A stretch of 18,037 nucleotides of DNA from CAZSPL01 sp964608735 (GTDB lineage: Bacteria; JAJVIF01; JAPKYR01; CAZSPL01). The notes beneath the pieces were generated by a model. It searched no databases. It had not been told where the DNA came from and saw only the letters and a list, made by a program, of their open reading frames with translations. Each line of letters begins with the position of its first letter. Within the stretch, counting starts at the first letter, position 1. The position numbers were made by a program, and so were the translations under genes. The stretch lies in NCBI GenBank assembly GCA_964608735.1, contig CAZSPL010000054.1, positions 1 to 18,037 of the forward strand. The letters are read 5' to 3'. Below are positions 6,609-14,009 of this stretch, piece after piece.

Positions 6609-8198
6609 TTGGGGAATTTCAATAAAATCATCGTTGCCATATCAGCCGCTGTCATCCTGCTGAGCGGGGTATATTTCTTTGCCCTCTGGGTGAACAATAT
6701 CGCGCACCGGCTGGCATATCCATTTCCCATCGAATATCTCGAGGATGCCATATTCTTCCACGCGCTACGGGTGTACAACGGGGAGCCGATATATGTCGAC
6801 CCCAATTCAGGATTCGCGGCTATCATCTACGCACCTGGATATTTCTACATCCTCGGATGGCTGTTCAAGATCTTTGGGCCGTCGATCATTACGGCCCGGG
6901 TGATAAGTCTCGCGTGCACGGTGTCTATATTGACGATGCTCGCGTGGTATTCATCCAGACGGTTGAGGTTTCCGCTCAGCGCTATCCCGGCATGCATTTA
7001 TCTTACGCTGCTCTATTCCCATTTCGCCGGATACCAGGACCTGGGCCGCGTCGACCCGCTGATGCTGTTGATGATTCTCGCGGGGATATTCCTTATCGGC
7101 GACGGGAAATCCGGGATGAAACGCGTAATAGCCGGGGTGGTGGTCATCACGCTCGCATGCTATGTCAAGCAGCCCGCGATGGCATACCTGCCGTTCGTTT
7201 ACGGCTTCGTCATCTGGAGAGACCGGAAAGCCGGGCTTATCGCCGCCGCCGTTTCGCTTGCGCTGCTAATCGGGATTTTCATAGCCGCAAATGCCTCCAC
7301 CGGCGGGTGGTTCGGATATTACACGCTGAAACTTCCCCTCACGCATCAGCTCCGGTGGGACAGGATAAGAGTGCTTGCGTTCGGCGGGCATGTGCATTAC
7401 CCGGTAAGGGGGATAATGTTCCTGCTGATGGCGACATTGATTTACATCGCATTCCGTTTGCTATTCCTGCGAAAAACGCCGCTTAATATTTTCGAGGCGA
7501 CGCTTCCCGGCGCGGCGATTGCCACGGTACTGCCGTTTCTAAAGGAAGGGGGGTATTTCCAGGATTTCCTTCCCCTCTACACGCATCTGTGTTTTCTGAT
7601 AGCGGTTGCATTTTCGCTGGATGCCGATCCATCGGAAGCAAAGGATTCCGCGTTTGACCGCATATCATTGAATTACATGGTTGTGCTGCTCATGGTCGCG
7701 CTGGCGCTTCACTGTGTATTCAGCATCAAGCCGCTCGATGAATTCCGAGCCCCGCAGTTGATACGCGGGGTGAAGACAATCAACCCGTGGACTGAATTCC
7801 TTCCGAAGAGTGGGAATATCGACCTGGGGCGGAATTTTGTGGAGGAAGTGAAAAATACCGAAGGCGAGGTATTCATGCCGTCGCTCGGATACTACGGGTG
7901 GCTTGCCGGGAAGGAGCCGGGGTATGTCGGGGTCGCGCTGACGGATCTGCTCGGGCTGGGGATTACGCCGGAGCCGCTTTTGGCGGATATCCGGTCTCAC
8001 CGTTATGCGGCGATTTTCATACCGGAATATTTCGAGACCGGGGATTACGAGGCGTGGGACCTTCGCCGCTACGGCTACACGGGCCCGTCGCAGGTCATCC
8101 CGGAGCCGCGCATCAACTACGACCTGAGCCCGAATATCGAGATTCCCCCCAACCGGGTCTACCGAAGCGAGTCGACGGGCAAAGACTCCACCGAATAA
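6609..8198 (+). CDS. Polytopic GT-C-fold membrane glycosyltransferase (PMT_2/ArnT-like)
   Basis: 529 residues with about eleven hydrophobic segments between residues 7 and 372. A soluble C-terminal part (about 373-529) follows. After the first membrane helix comes an extracytoplasmic loop with acidic EYLEDA (42-47), then HALRVYNGEPIYVD, close to the E/D...Y.GE.P pattern of GT39/GT83 enzymes. GRVDP at 146-150 matches the R-x-DP element at the start of a later helix. These enzymes take sugars from polyprenyl-phosphate donors and act on the outer face of the membrane. The start is TTG at 6609: a stop in the same frame lies 6 nt upstream and no ATG follows within the first membrane helix. GGA nearby is the only ribosome site. 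Acceptor and donor are unknown. Lipoprotein genes follow, but a link is speculative. Confidence 0.82.
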   Translation: MGNFNKIIVAISAAVILLSGVYFFALWVNNIAHRLAYPFPIEYLEDAIFFHALRVYNGEPIYVDPNSGFAAIIYAPGYFYILGWLFKIFGPSIITARVISLACTVSILTMLAWYSSRRLRFPLSAIPACIYLTLLYSHFAGYQDLGRVDPLMLLMILAGIFLIGDGKSGMKRVIAGVVVITLACYVKQPAMAYLPFVYGFVIWRDRKAGLIAAAVSLALLIGIFIAANASTGGWFGYYTLKLPLTHQLRWDRIRVLAFGGHVHYPVRGIMFLLMATLIYIAFRLLFLRKTPLNIFEATLPGAAIATVLPFLKEGGYFQDFLPLYTHLCFLIAVAFSLDADPSEAKDSAFDRISLNYMVVLLMVALALHCVFSIKPLDEFRAPQLIRGVKTINPWTEFLPKSGNIDLGRNFVEEVKNTEGEVFMPSLGYYGWLAGKEPGYVGVALTDLLGLGITPEPLLADIRSHRYAAIFIPEYFETGDYEAWDLRRYGYTGPSQVIPEPRINYDLSPNIEIPPNRVYRSESTGKDSTE

Positions 8199-8258
8199 TG
8201 CATCTAACTATTATGGATATAGCACTCCCCTTCTTCGAGGAGGGCGGGAGGATTGTAC

Positions 8259-8360
8259 ATGCGATTTTCAATTCTACCGGCATTGATGGCGGCGCTCATC
8301 TTCGCGTATGGCTGCTCGGGCGCCGATGTCGCCGGCTTCCGCTGCCGGTTGAGTGAATAA
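8259..8360 (+). CDS. Micro-lipoprotein, 33 residues
   Basis: ATG at 8259 to TAA at 8358-8360. A very strong ribosome site, GGGAGGA, lies 6 nt before the ATG. The product starts MRFSILPALMAALIFAYGC, a textbook signal peptide with one positive charge, a hydrophobic core and a lipobox ending in Cys 19. It is followed by a mature part of only 15 residues (CSGADVAGFRCRLSE) with a second Cys. It lies 60 nt after the GT-C gene and 50 nt before the long lipoprotein gene, in the same direction. It could be a real entericidin-sized lipoprotein, or a relic of a truncated lipoprotein gene like its neighbour, which starts similarly. The sequence features are clear; expression is inferred from the Shine-Dalgarno site. 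Confidence 0.5.
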   Translation: MRFSILPALMAALIFAYGCSGADVAGFRCRLSE

Positions 8361-8395
8361 ATTGAATCGAACATTCATTGGGGGAACATATGCGT

Positions 8396-8401
8396 AAGGA
8401 G
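8396..8401 (+). promoter_or_regulatory. Shine-Dalgarno site that decides the lipoprotein start
   Basis: AAGGAG ends 9 nt before the ATG at 8411, giving a protein with a short lipoprotein signal peptide. The in-frame ATG at 8390 has GGGGGA only 4 nt upstream, and the ATG at 8402 directly abuts AAGGAG, so both are less likely starts. Confidence 0.55.
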
Positions 8402-8410
8402 ATGTTTTTA

Positions 8411-11110
8411 ATGCGCGCAACAATCATCACGGTAATCCTCGCGACCATTCTGATGCTGATACTTGGATGCTCGGGCGGCTCGAATATCGCCCCTGCACCT
8501 CCTATATCGGGCATCGCGTCGGCGATGGACAGGATGCCGGGCGGCGGAAGCCATTTCTGCTTCGGCCTGTGGCAGATGGTCGCCGACCCAGCCGCCGGTA
8601 CGCTCGATGTCATCGCAGCCCGGGAATCGGCGTTTCATCTTAACGCCCTGCCGTTCCTCGAACCGCCGGCGCTTATCAACCTGTCGCTGGAAAATCTTGA
8701 ATTCAACGGGAATGAAATAATCGCCGACATCGGCTTGAGGCATCCGTTCCTCGGCTTGACCGAGTTCACCGGGTTCGATGTATGCGGGGTGTTTATTTCA
8801 AACGGCACGCATACATTCGGTGAAACGGGGCTGGTATATGCCGACGGCGACGACACGCACCTGATGAATCCCGACGGACTCACGCGGTGGTGGAACCCGG
8901 ATGATTTCCCGCAGGACGGCACCATTTTCAATTACAAGGACGGCCTGCTCGGTACGCCGGACAACGCCGCGAATTTCAACACCGGCCTCAACCCATACAA
9001 ATACTATTCAAACGAACTCGACGACATCGACGACGATATCCTCCAATGCACCACCGAAGCGCGCGGGCAGTTCTCCGCGGGCCAGAAGAATGTCCGGAGG
9101 TTCCATATACTCATGGGCAACGACGGCCTCGTGTTCAACTATGCGGTCGATGCCAACTGGGTATTTCCCAACGGCGACCCGCCATACTCGGCGCCGGGTG
9201 ATTTCCCCGAGGACGCCAATCGTCCCGAGCCGTGGGCCATCGATGTGAATATAACCGAGAACACGCTTTTCAACGACGGCAGCGCCTCGGGTGGAAGCCT
9301 CGCGCTTACTGTCGATGTCTATGACCATTACAACGGGGAGCTGAACACGCTGAGGCTTCAGTCCGCCGGAAATTTCGATGAAGTCATCGACTCATCGCCT
9401 GTCGGAGGGGGCGACGGGTATTCGACTTATGAGATCGATATCCCCACTGCTACTCCCGACGAAGGAAGCATCCCGCTGTGTTTCATCATCGACACCGAGG
9501 AGGAAGGCTACTCCGGCAAGATACCCGGCGAGCCGATAAGCGCGTATTTCATTCGTTACGTCGATGTGAGCGGCATCGCGGACTGGATCCATGTAGATGT
9601 CCCCAACGGCGGAGAGATGTGGGAGATGCAGAGTGAGAAGGAAATCCAATGGACATCCAACGGCCCCATCGATGCAGTCACTATCGAATACAGCAAGGAC
9701 GGCTTCGTGGACGATGTGAATTCAATCATCGCCTCGACCGATAACGATGGGAGCTTCATGTGGACAGTTCCGGTCGACCCGAGCGACACGGTGAGGGTGC
9801 GCATAAGCGATGTCGATGCGCCGTCGTTATCGGACACATCCGACGCGGATTTTTCAATCGTTGAGCCGGATAACATCATCCATGTCGATGACGACAATGT
9901 ATCCGGCCCGTGGGACGGCAGCGCCGCGCATCCGTTCAAGCTTGTCCAGGACGGGGTTGACGCTGTCACCGAGGACGGGAGCCTGATATGGGTGCATCCG
10001 GGGACATATTACGAGGATGACGGCGGCAGCCAGACATCGGGATACGGCGAATTAACCATCAGCGCGCTCACCGACCTTACCATCTACGGCGAAGACCTGC
10101 CGATACTGGCCATGCCCATGTATCTCGGCACCGGGAAAGCCGCGGTGCATGTCTACAACAGCCCGGGGTTCACCATCGACGGTATCGGGTTCTCCCACAA
10201 CTACGCCTACCAGTCTGCCATATGGCTCGAGACATGCACAAATGCGACTATCAAGAATTGCGAGATGGTGGCCACTTTGAGCCCGCACGTGTACGGTTTC
10301 CTCGAATTCCTGCGCGCGAGCAACAGCCCCGGATTGACCGCCGAAAACAACGACCTCGACGATTTCAACACCGCATCGACATACATGAGCCTCTTCGTCA
10401 TCAGCAGTTGCAACGATTCCGTCATCACGCTGAACACATGCCGCAACATGAATCCGAACACGGGCTACAACCTGTACCAGACCGGCGAGGCATACATCAG
10501 CATCTACAACAGCAGCAATGTCGAGATAAGCAAGAACATCATCGGCGACCATCATCGTTCGTGCTCGTCTGAGAACTACGTGCAGTTGTACTGCATCTAC
10601 ATCACGGGCGGGTCCGGCAACACCGTGCGCAACAATCTCATTTATGATTGCTATTTCAGGAACAACACCGGCGTCAATACCAACAACCGGGCGATATTCA
10701 TCACGGGAAGTCCCGACGCCGTCATCTACAACAACACCATAGACCGGTTCGGGCCTACGAGCGCGACTGGCACCGGGTACAGCGAGGGTATCTATTATCA
10801 CAACAGCACCGGCGCGACGGTCTATAACAACATCATCACAAACATCACGAATCCCTACCTGGCTTACGGGGCAAACGGGCTGAGCGCGTTCACCCAGACG
10901 TATTCGGATGTGTGGACGATCGACGGCCCTGCGCCGAGCGCGCGTTACGGTGGTTCCGCGGTGGAAGGCACTGGCGGAATCGATGAAGACCCGCTGTACG
11001 CCGATCCGCTGAATGAGGACTACACTCTGCTCGCGGGCTCGCCATGCGAGGGTACGGGCGATGGCGGCGACGACATGGGATGCCACGGTGGGAGCGACCC
11101 GCTGCCGTAG
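8411..11110 (+). CDS. Long lipoprotein: unassigned N-terminal domain, Ig-like domain, C-terminal right-handed beta-helix
   Basis: 899 residues from ATG 8411. A 19-residue signal peptide ends in LILG|C, so Cys 20 is probably lipidated. Residues about 45-385 form a domain I cannot assign that is clearly shared with the lipoprotein gene at 16059 (NALPFLEPPAL, RHPFLGLTEFTGFDVCGVF, LTRWWNPDDF, YKDGLLGT, VFNYAVDANW). Residues about 390-485 (DVPNGGEMWEMQSEKEIQW onward) look like the Ig-like module found in many secreted proteins. From about 489 the chain begins IHVDDDNVSGPWDG...HPFKLVQDGVDAV...VHPGTYYE, the standard opening of DUF1565-type pectate-lyase-like beta-helices. Asn-rich coils follow, and it ends with DEDPLY...GSPCEGTGDG. 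No catalytic residues can be assigned, so polysaccharide binding or cleavage is only a possibility. A strong terminator follows. Confidence 0.85.
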   Translation: MRATIITVILATILMLILGCSGGSNIAPAPPISGIASAMDRMPGGGSHFCFGLWQMVADPAAGTLDVIAARESAFHLNALPFLEPPALINLSLENLEFNGNEIIADIGLRHPFLGLTEFTGFDVCGVFISNGTHTFGETGLVYADGDDTHLMNPDGLTRWWNPDDFPQDGTIFNYKDGLLGTPDNAANFNTGLNPYKYYSNELDDIDDDILQCTTEARGQFSAGQKNVRRFHILMGNDGLVFNYAVDANWVFPNGDPPYSAPGDFPEDANRPEPWAIDVNITENTLFNDGSASGGSLALTVDVYDHYNGELNTLRLQSAGNFDEVIDSSPVGGGDGYSTYEIDIPTATPDEGSIPLCFIIDTEEEGYSGKIPGEPISAYFIRYVDVSGIADWIHVDVPNGGEMWEMQSEKEIQWTSNGPIDAVTIEYSKDGFVDDVNSIIASTDNDGSFMWTVPVDPSDTVRVRISDVDAPSLSDTSDADFSIVEPDNIIHVDDDNVSGPWDGSAAHPFKLVQDGVDAVTEDGSLIWVHPGTYYEDDGGSQTSGYGELTISALTDLTIYGEDLPILAMPMYLGTGKAAVHVYNSPGFTIDGIGFSHNYAYQSAIWLETCTNATIKNCEMVATLSPHVYGFLEFLRASNSPGLTAENNDLDDFNTASTYMSLFVISSCNDSVITLNTCRNMNPNTGYNLYQTGEAYISIYNSSNVEISKNIIGDHHRSCSSENYVQLYCIYITGGSGNTVRNNLIYDCYFRNNTGVNTNNRAIFITGSPDAVIYNNTIDRFGPTSATGTGYSEGIYYHNSTGATVYNNIITNITNPYLAYGANGLSAFTQTYSDVWTIDGPAPSARYGGSAVEGTGGIDEDPLYADPLNEDYTLLAGSPCEGTGDGGDDMGCHGGSDPLP

Positions 11111-11135
11111 TAATACCGATCTCAAACGTTGTCAC

Positions 11136-11160
11136 AACGGGCTGAAAAGCCCGTTTTTTT
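11136..11160 (+). terminator. Intrinsic terminator of the rpiA-lipoprotein region
   Basis: Perfect 8-bp stem AACGGGCT / AGCCCGTT closed by a GAAA tetraloop. The 3' arm runs straight into a T-tract (11154-11160). It lies 25 nt after the stop codon of the long lipoprotein gene. Confidence 0.93.
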
Positions 11161-11247
11161 CGTCCGGAAAATTCCCCCCTCACTTTCAAGTCGTATAAGA
11201 ACGCACAAACAGCCGGTCGGAAAGTCGGTGGATATTAATTTATAACT

Positions 11248-11736
11248 ATGAATACTGAAACAAAAACAACCATATTGACCAGGTATCCGGCGACGAAGCT
11301 TCTGCTTGGTGCCGGGGCCGCCCTCGCCGCCCTCGCGCTGGGGGTCTGGCTTTTCGTCAACTTCTGGCCCTATGCAATCGCCACGGGAATCCTCACGGCG
11401 GCATACTTCGCCATCGGGCGTAACCGCGCGAACATCGCGATATCCGACGGGGTCAGCGTGACCACCGAAGCTCTCACCGGCTATGCGCGCAAAGTGATAC
11501 GCGAGCTCGAATGGGAGCCCGGCACGCAAATTCATGTCCGGAATCGCGGCGGAAGCTGCCTCATCCGGATGAAGGTGAATTTCCCGGTCAACCCCGAGAA
11601 TGCGGCCGATTTCCATTCGAGGGTCATCTACACCCAGGGGTATCTCGCGAGACGCCTGCGGGATGATTTCAAGATTAGCGACGCGAAGGTGGAAATAGAG
11701 GCTGTACGCCAGGAAGTCGGCGCGTTGGTCAGATAA
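11248..11736 (+). CDS. Small membrane protein, AmaP/Asp23-like
   Basis: 162 residues. An N-terminal hydrophobic hairpin spans about residues 17-58 (LLLGAGAALAALALGVWLF then WPYAIATGILTAAYFAIG). A basic turn (GRNRAN) and a C-terminal domain follow: ISDGVSVTTEALTGYARKVI, an IRMKVNFPVNPENAADFHSRVIYTQ-type strand-helix, and a last strand AKVEIEAVRQEVG. That layout, two membrane helices then a G-V-x-I/V strand, helix, V-x-V strand and Q-rich helix, matches AmaP, the membrane anchor of the Asp23 envelope-stress protein, but the similarity is by pattern only. No Asp23 gene is in the window. The ATG at 11248 has no clear ribosome site within 15 nt; an in-frame stop just upstream excludes an earlier start. 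It is monocistronic between two terminators. Confidence 0.55.
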   Translation: MNTETKTTILTRYPATKLLLGAGAALAALALGVWLFVNFWPYAIATGILTAAYFAIGRNRANIAISDGVSVTTEALTGYARKVIRELEWEPGTQIHVRNRGGSCLIRMKVNFPVNPENAADFHSRVIYTQGYLARRLRDDFKISDAKVEIEAVRQEVGALVR

Positions 11737-11786
11737 GGCAAAAGTAGAATCCGCGACTACTTCCATATTGGCTACAACCCGCTTTT

Positions 11787-11811
11787 AACGCGCTCCGGCG
11801 CGTTTTGTTAT
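11787..11811 (+). terminator. Intrinsic terminator of the AmaP-like gene
   Basis: Perfect 7-bp stem AACGCGC / GCGCGTT closed by TCCG, followed by TTGTTATT. It lies about 50 nt after the stop codon. The T-tract is interrupted by one G, so termination may be less than complete. Confidence 0.82.
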
Positions 11812-11834
11812 TGGGCGATTCAGTATGGTAAAAT
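11805..11834 (+). promoter_or_regulatory. Possible promoter for the receiver/kinase operon
   Basis: TTGTTA (11805-11810, 4/6) and TAAAAT (11829-11834, 5/6) with an 18-nt spacer. The -35 overlaps the T-tract of the preceding terminator. A start near 11840 would give a leader of about 37 nt. AT-rich DNA here offers other -10-like words (TATATT at 11854), so this is a candidate only. Confidence 0.35.
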
Positions 11835-11876
11835 TAAATTTAGCCGCAGTGATTATATTATCAGCGAACAGCGACC

Positions 11877-12794
11877 ATGGCGGAAGCAGAAAAATCATTC
11901 AAGATACTGATAGTCGATGACGAGGAACAGATCATCGATATCCTGCGAACGAACCTTGAGAAGCGCGGGTACGTTTGCGAATGGGCGTTCAACGGCGTGG
12001 AAGCGCTCGAAAAGATCGTCCTGTCCCCCCCGGACCTGCTCGTGACCGACATCAAGATGCCCCGTATGGACGGGCTCGAGCTCATCGAGAAAATAAAATC
12101 AGAGGGGATCGAAATACCGGTTGTCGTCATCACGGCTTTCTTCGATATCGACAACGCGATAAAAGCCCTTCGTCTCGGCGCGGTAAATTTTTTCAAGAAG
12201 CCGTTCGACTTCCAGTCCATCTACGACACGGTCTTCAAGATAGAGAAGCTTAGAGCTACGCGCAAGGACCAGGAGAAGGCGCTTGATTTCCTTGAAGGCG
12301 GGGAGATAAGGTTTGTCATCCCTTCGAACATCGACCTGATAGACGGTGTATCAAGCTATATTTCCGAGCGGGCAGCCGACATCGGCATCGTACCCCACAA
12401 GCAGCGGTTCTACACGCAGTTGGCTATAGACGAAGCATTGTCCAACGCCATACTTCATGGCAACCTGAATATCAAGGGGAAGGATTCGCAGTCGGAAAAA
12501 GTCATTTACAGGGATGACGCCTACAAGGAGCGCCTCGCGCACCCAGAGCTCGCCGCGAAGAAGGTTTTCATCGAAGCGAGACTGAATTCGCAAATGCTCG
12601 AGGTATCCATCGAGGACCAGGGCGACGGGTTCGATCACAAGGCGATACCGAATCCGACCGACAGCGAGAATGTATTCCGCTACCACGGGCGCGGGATATT
12701 CGTGATGAGAAATATAATGGATGAAGTCATCTTCAACGATCTGGGCAATCGCATCACGCTGAAGAAATACAGGGAATCGCATAGCCCTGTCTGA
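11877..12794 (+). CDS. Response regulator receiver fused to RsbW-type HATPase (anti-sigma) domain
   Basis: 305 residues. Residues 8-125 are a complete CheY-like receiver: acidic pair D14-D15, phospho-acceptor D58 (DLLVTDIKMPRMDG), T86 and K108 (FFKKPF). Instead of a DNA-binding domain, residues about 140-300 carry a GHKL ATPase of the RsbW/SpoIIAB type. It has the N-box DEALSNAILHGN (185-196), the G1 box EDQGDGFD (246-253) and the G2 region HGRGIFVMRNIMDEV (270-284). In the family such domains are Ser/Thr kinases of anti-anti-sigma proteins and bind sigma factors. The fusion suggests phosphorylation-controlled partner switching, which is inference. No sigma or STAS-domain gene is in the window. 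An insertion of about 35 mostly polar residues (197-230) separates the N and G1 boxes. The kinase gene follows after 30 nt. No obvious Shine-Dalgarno precedes the ATG. Confidence 0.9.
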   Translation: MAEAEKSFKILIVDDEEQIIDILRTNLEKRGYVCEWAFNGVEALEKIVLSPPDLLVTDIKMPRMDGLELIEKIKSEGIEIPVVVITAFFDIDNAIKALRLGAVNFFKKPFDFQSIYDTVFKIEKLRATRKDQEKALDFLEGGEIRFVIPSNIDLIDGVSSYISERAADIGIVPHKQRFYTQLAIDEALSNAILHGNLNIKGKDSQSEKVIYRDDAYKERLAHPELAAKKVFIEARLNSQMLEVSIEDQGDGFDHKAIPNPTDSENVFRYHGRGIFVMRNIMDEVIFNDLGNRITLKKYRESHSPV

Positions 12795-12812
12795 TATTTT
12801 CCATTTCCACAT

Positions 12813-12817
12813 GGGAG
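12813..12817 (+). promoter_or_regulatory. Shine-Dalgarno site that decides the kinase start
   Basis: GGGAG lies 7 nt before TTG at 12825. The alternative in-frame TTG at 12819 would be only 1 nt from it, and the ATG at 12811 hits a stop after three codons. This supports a TTG start at 12825. Confidence 0.55.
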
Positions 12818-12824
12818 TTTGATC

Positions 12825-13952
12825 TTGGGCGATAATTCATCGGAAGCAGGCTGGGACTTGACAGCCACGATATTGCGCTTCCTCCCCGGCGACGTGGTGA
12901 TATTCGACCGGGGCGGCGGGATATTGCATCGCAATAACATCTTCCTGAATAACCCGTGCTTCGCGCGAGATAAGATCGCGGATATTCACAAGTTGAACCG
13001 CAGGCTCGCACGCAGTGAAGCTGTCCGCCAAAAGCTCGAAGAAATGTTCCAGGAAGCCCTCGGCGGCAAGACGACCGCCCCGATCAACCTTGAGATAGCC
13101 TGTACGGATGGTCAGAATGAAGTCGTTGAAGTATACATGATGCCGATCGTGGATTCCGACGGCGCGGTCGCCGCGGTGATGCTGCATACGATCGACATCA
13201 CCGGGCGCGAGGCGCTTCGCAGGGAACACCAGGAAATGGAGATGGAGTATCTCGTCGCGAGCAGGATGGCCATCCTCGGCGAGCTCGCCAGGGGAATCGC
13301 GCATAACATCAACAATCCGCTCGCGGGACTCTTCGGCTACCTCGAACTTCTCGGGGAGGAATATCCCGACAACGAACACATAGCGAAGGCAATCAAGCAG
13401 TGCCAGCGCATCGGAGACATCGCCCGCAACCTTTCATACCACGGGCGTAATACCGAGCAGACCGGGTCCGCCAAGATCAACCTGCATGAGCTTATAGACG
13501 AGACGCTGCTATTGGTAAACGCATCGAAGCTGTACGACAAGGTGAATATCGTCACCGAAAAAATGGAGGACCCGGCCATCGTTACGGCAAACGCGGGCGA
13601 CGTCACGCAGGTGCTGCTCAACCTGCTTCGGAACGCGCGCGACGCGGTGTGGGGAATGGATAACGGTATACTGACCATCAGGACCGCACCCGCCGGGGAT
13701 GAGATAGTGCTTTCGGTCAGCGACAACGGCGAGGGGATACCCGAATCGATACGCGACCATATCTTCGAGCCGTTCTTCAGCACGAAAGAACGTATACCAA
13801 CGCAGGACTTGTCGCCGTCCGGCAACGGGCTCGGGCTTTCCACGAGCAGGCAGCGGCTGATGCAGAGCGACGGGCGGATCGATTTCGTCACGAAGATGAA
13901 CGCGGGCACGACATTCCGCGTGTACCTTCCAAGGGCAAGGGCGGATACATAA
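12825..13952 (+). CDS. Soluble PAS-type sensor histidine kinase, NtrB-like
   Basis: 375 residues from TTG 12825. There is no membrane segment or signal peptide, so it should act in the cytosol. Residues about 10-128 look like a degenerate PAS domain (FLPGDVVIFDRGGGILHRNN ... VVEVYMMPIVDSDGAVAAVMLHTIDITGRE). The H-box is GELARGIAHNINNPLAG with the phospho-acceptor at His 160. The ATPase domain has the N-box QVLLNLLRNARDAV, the G1 box SDNGEGIP, the F-box IFEPFFSTK and the G2 box GNGLGLSTS. It is the second gene of an operon with the receiver/anti-sigma fusion, 30 nt apart, and is the obvious candidate to phosphorylate D58 of that protein. The signal sensed is unknown. A palindrome shared with the convergent gene follows the stop. 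Confidence 0.93.
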   Translation: MGDNSSEAGWDLTATILRFLPGDVVIFDRGGGILHRNNIFLNNPCFARDKIADIHKLNRRLARSEAVRQKLEEMFQEALGGKTTAPINLEIACTDGQNEVVEVYMMPIVDSDGAVAAVMLHTIDITGREALRREHQEMEMEYLVASRMAILGELARGIAHNINNPLAGLFGYLELLGEEYPDNEHIAKAIKQCQRIGDIARNLSYHGRNTEQTGSAKINLHELIDETLLLVNASKLYDKVNIVTEKMEDPAIVTANAGDVTQVLLNLLRNARDAVWGMDNGILTIRTAPAGDEIVLSVSDNGEGIPESIRDHIFEPFFSTKERIPTQDLSPSGNGLGLSTSRQRLMQSDGRIDFVTKMNAGTTFRVYLPRARADT

Positions 13953-13974
13953 AAAAGCCCGCGGCCGCGGGCTT
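13951..13974 (-). terminator. Intrinsic terminator, minus strand (possibly bidirectional)
   Basis: A perfect 20-bp palindrome at 13955-13974 (AAGCCCGC arms, GGCC loop) begins 2 nt after the kinase stop codon. On the minus strand it runs into six T residues, so it terminates the 14010-15890 gene. On the plus strand no T-tract follows, so it can only weakly end the kinase transcript. Confidence 0.85.
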
Positions 13975-14009
13975 GCAATCACAAGGTAAAATCGAAGCGG
14001 ACGGGCATG

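Noticed and set aside
10052..11125. Minus-strand ORF of 357 codons
   Set aside because: It is opposite the beta-helix part of the lipoprotein gene. The product is Arg/Val/Ala-rich without motifs and covers the terminator side without its own signals.
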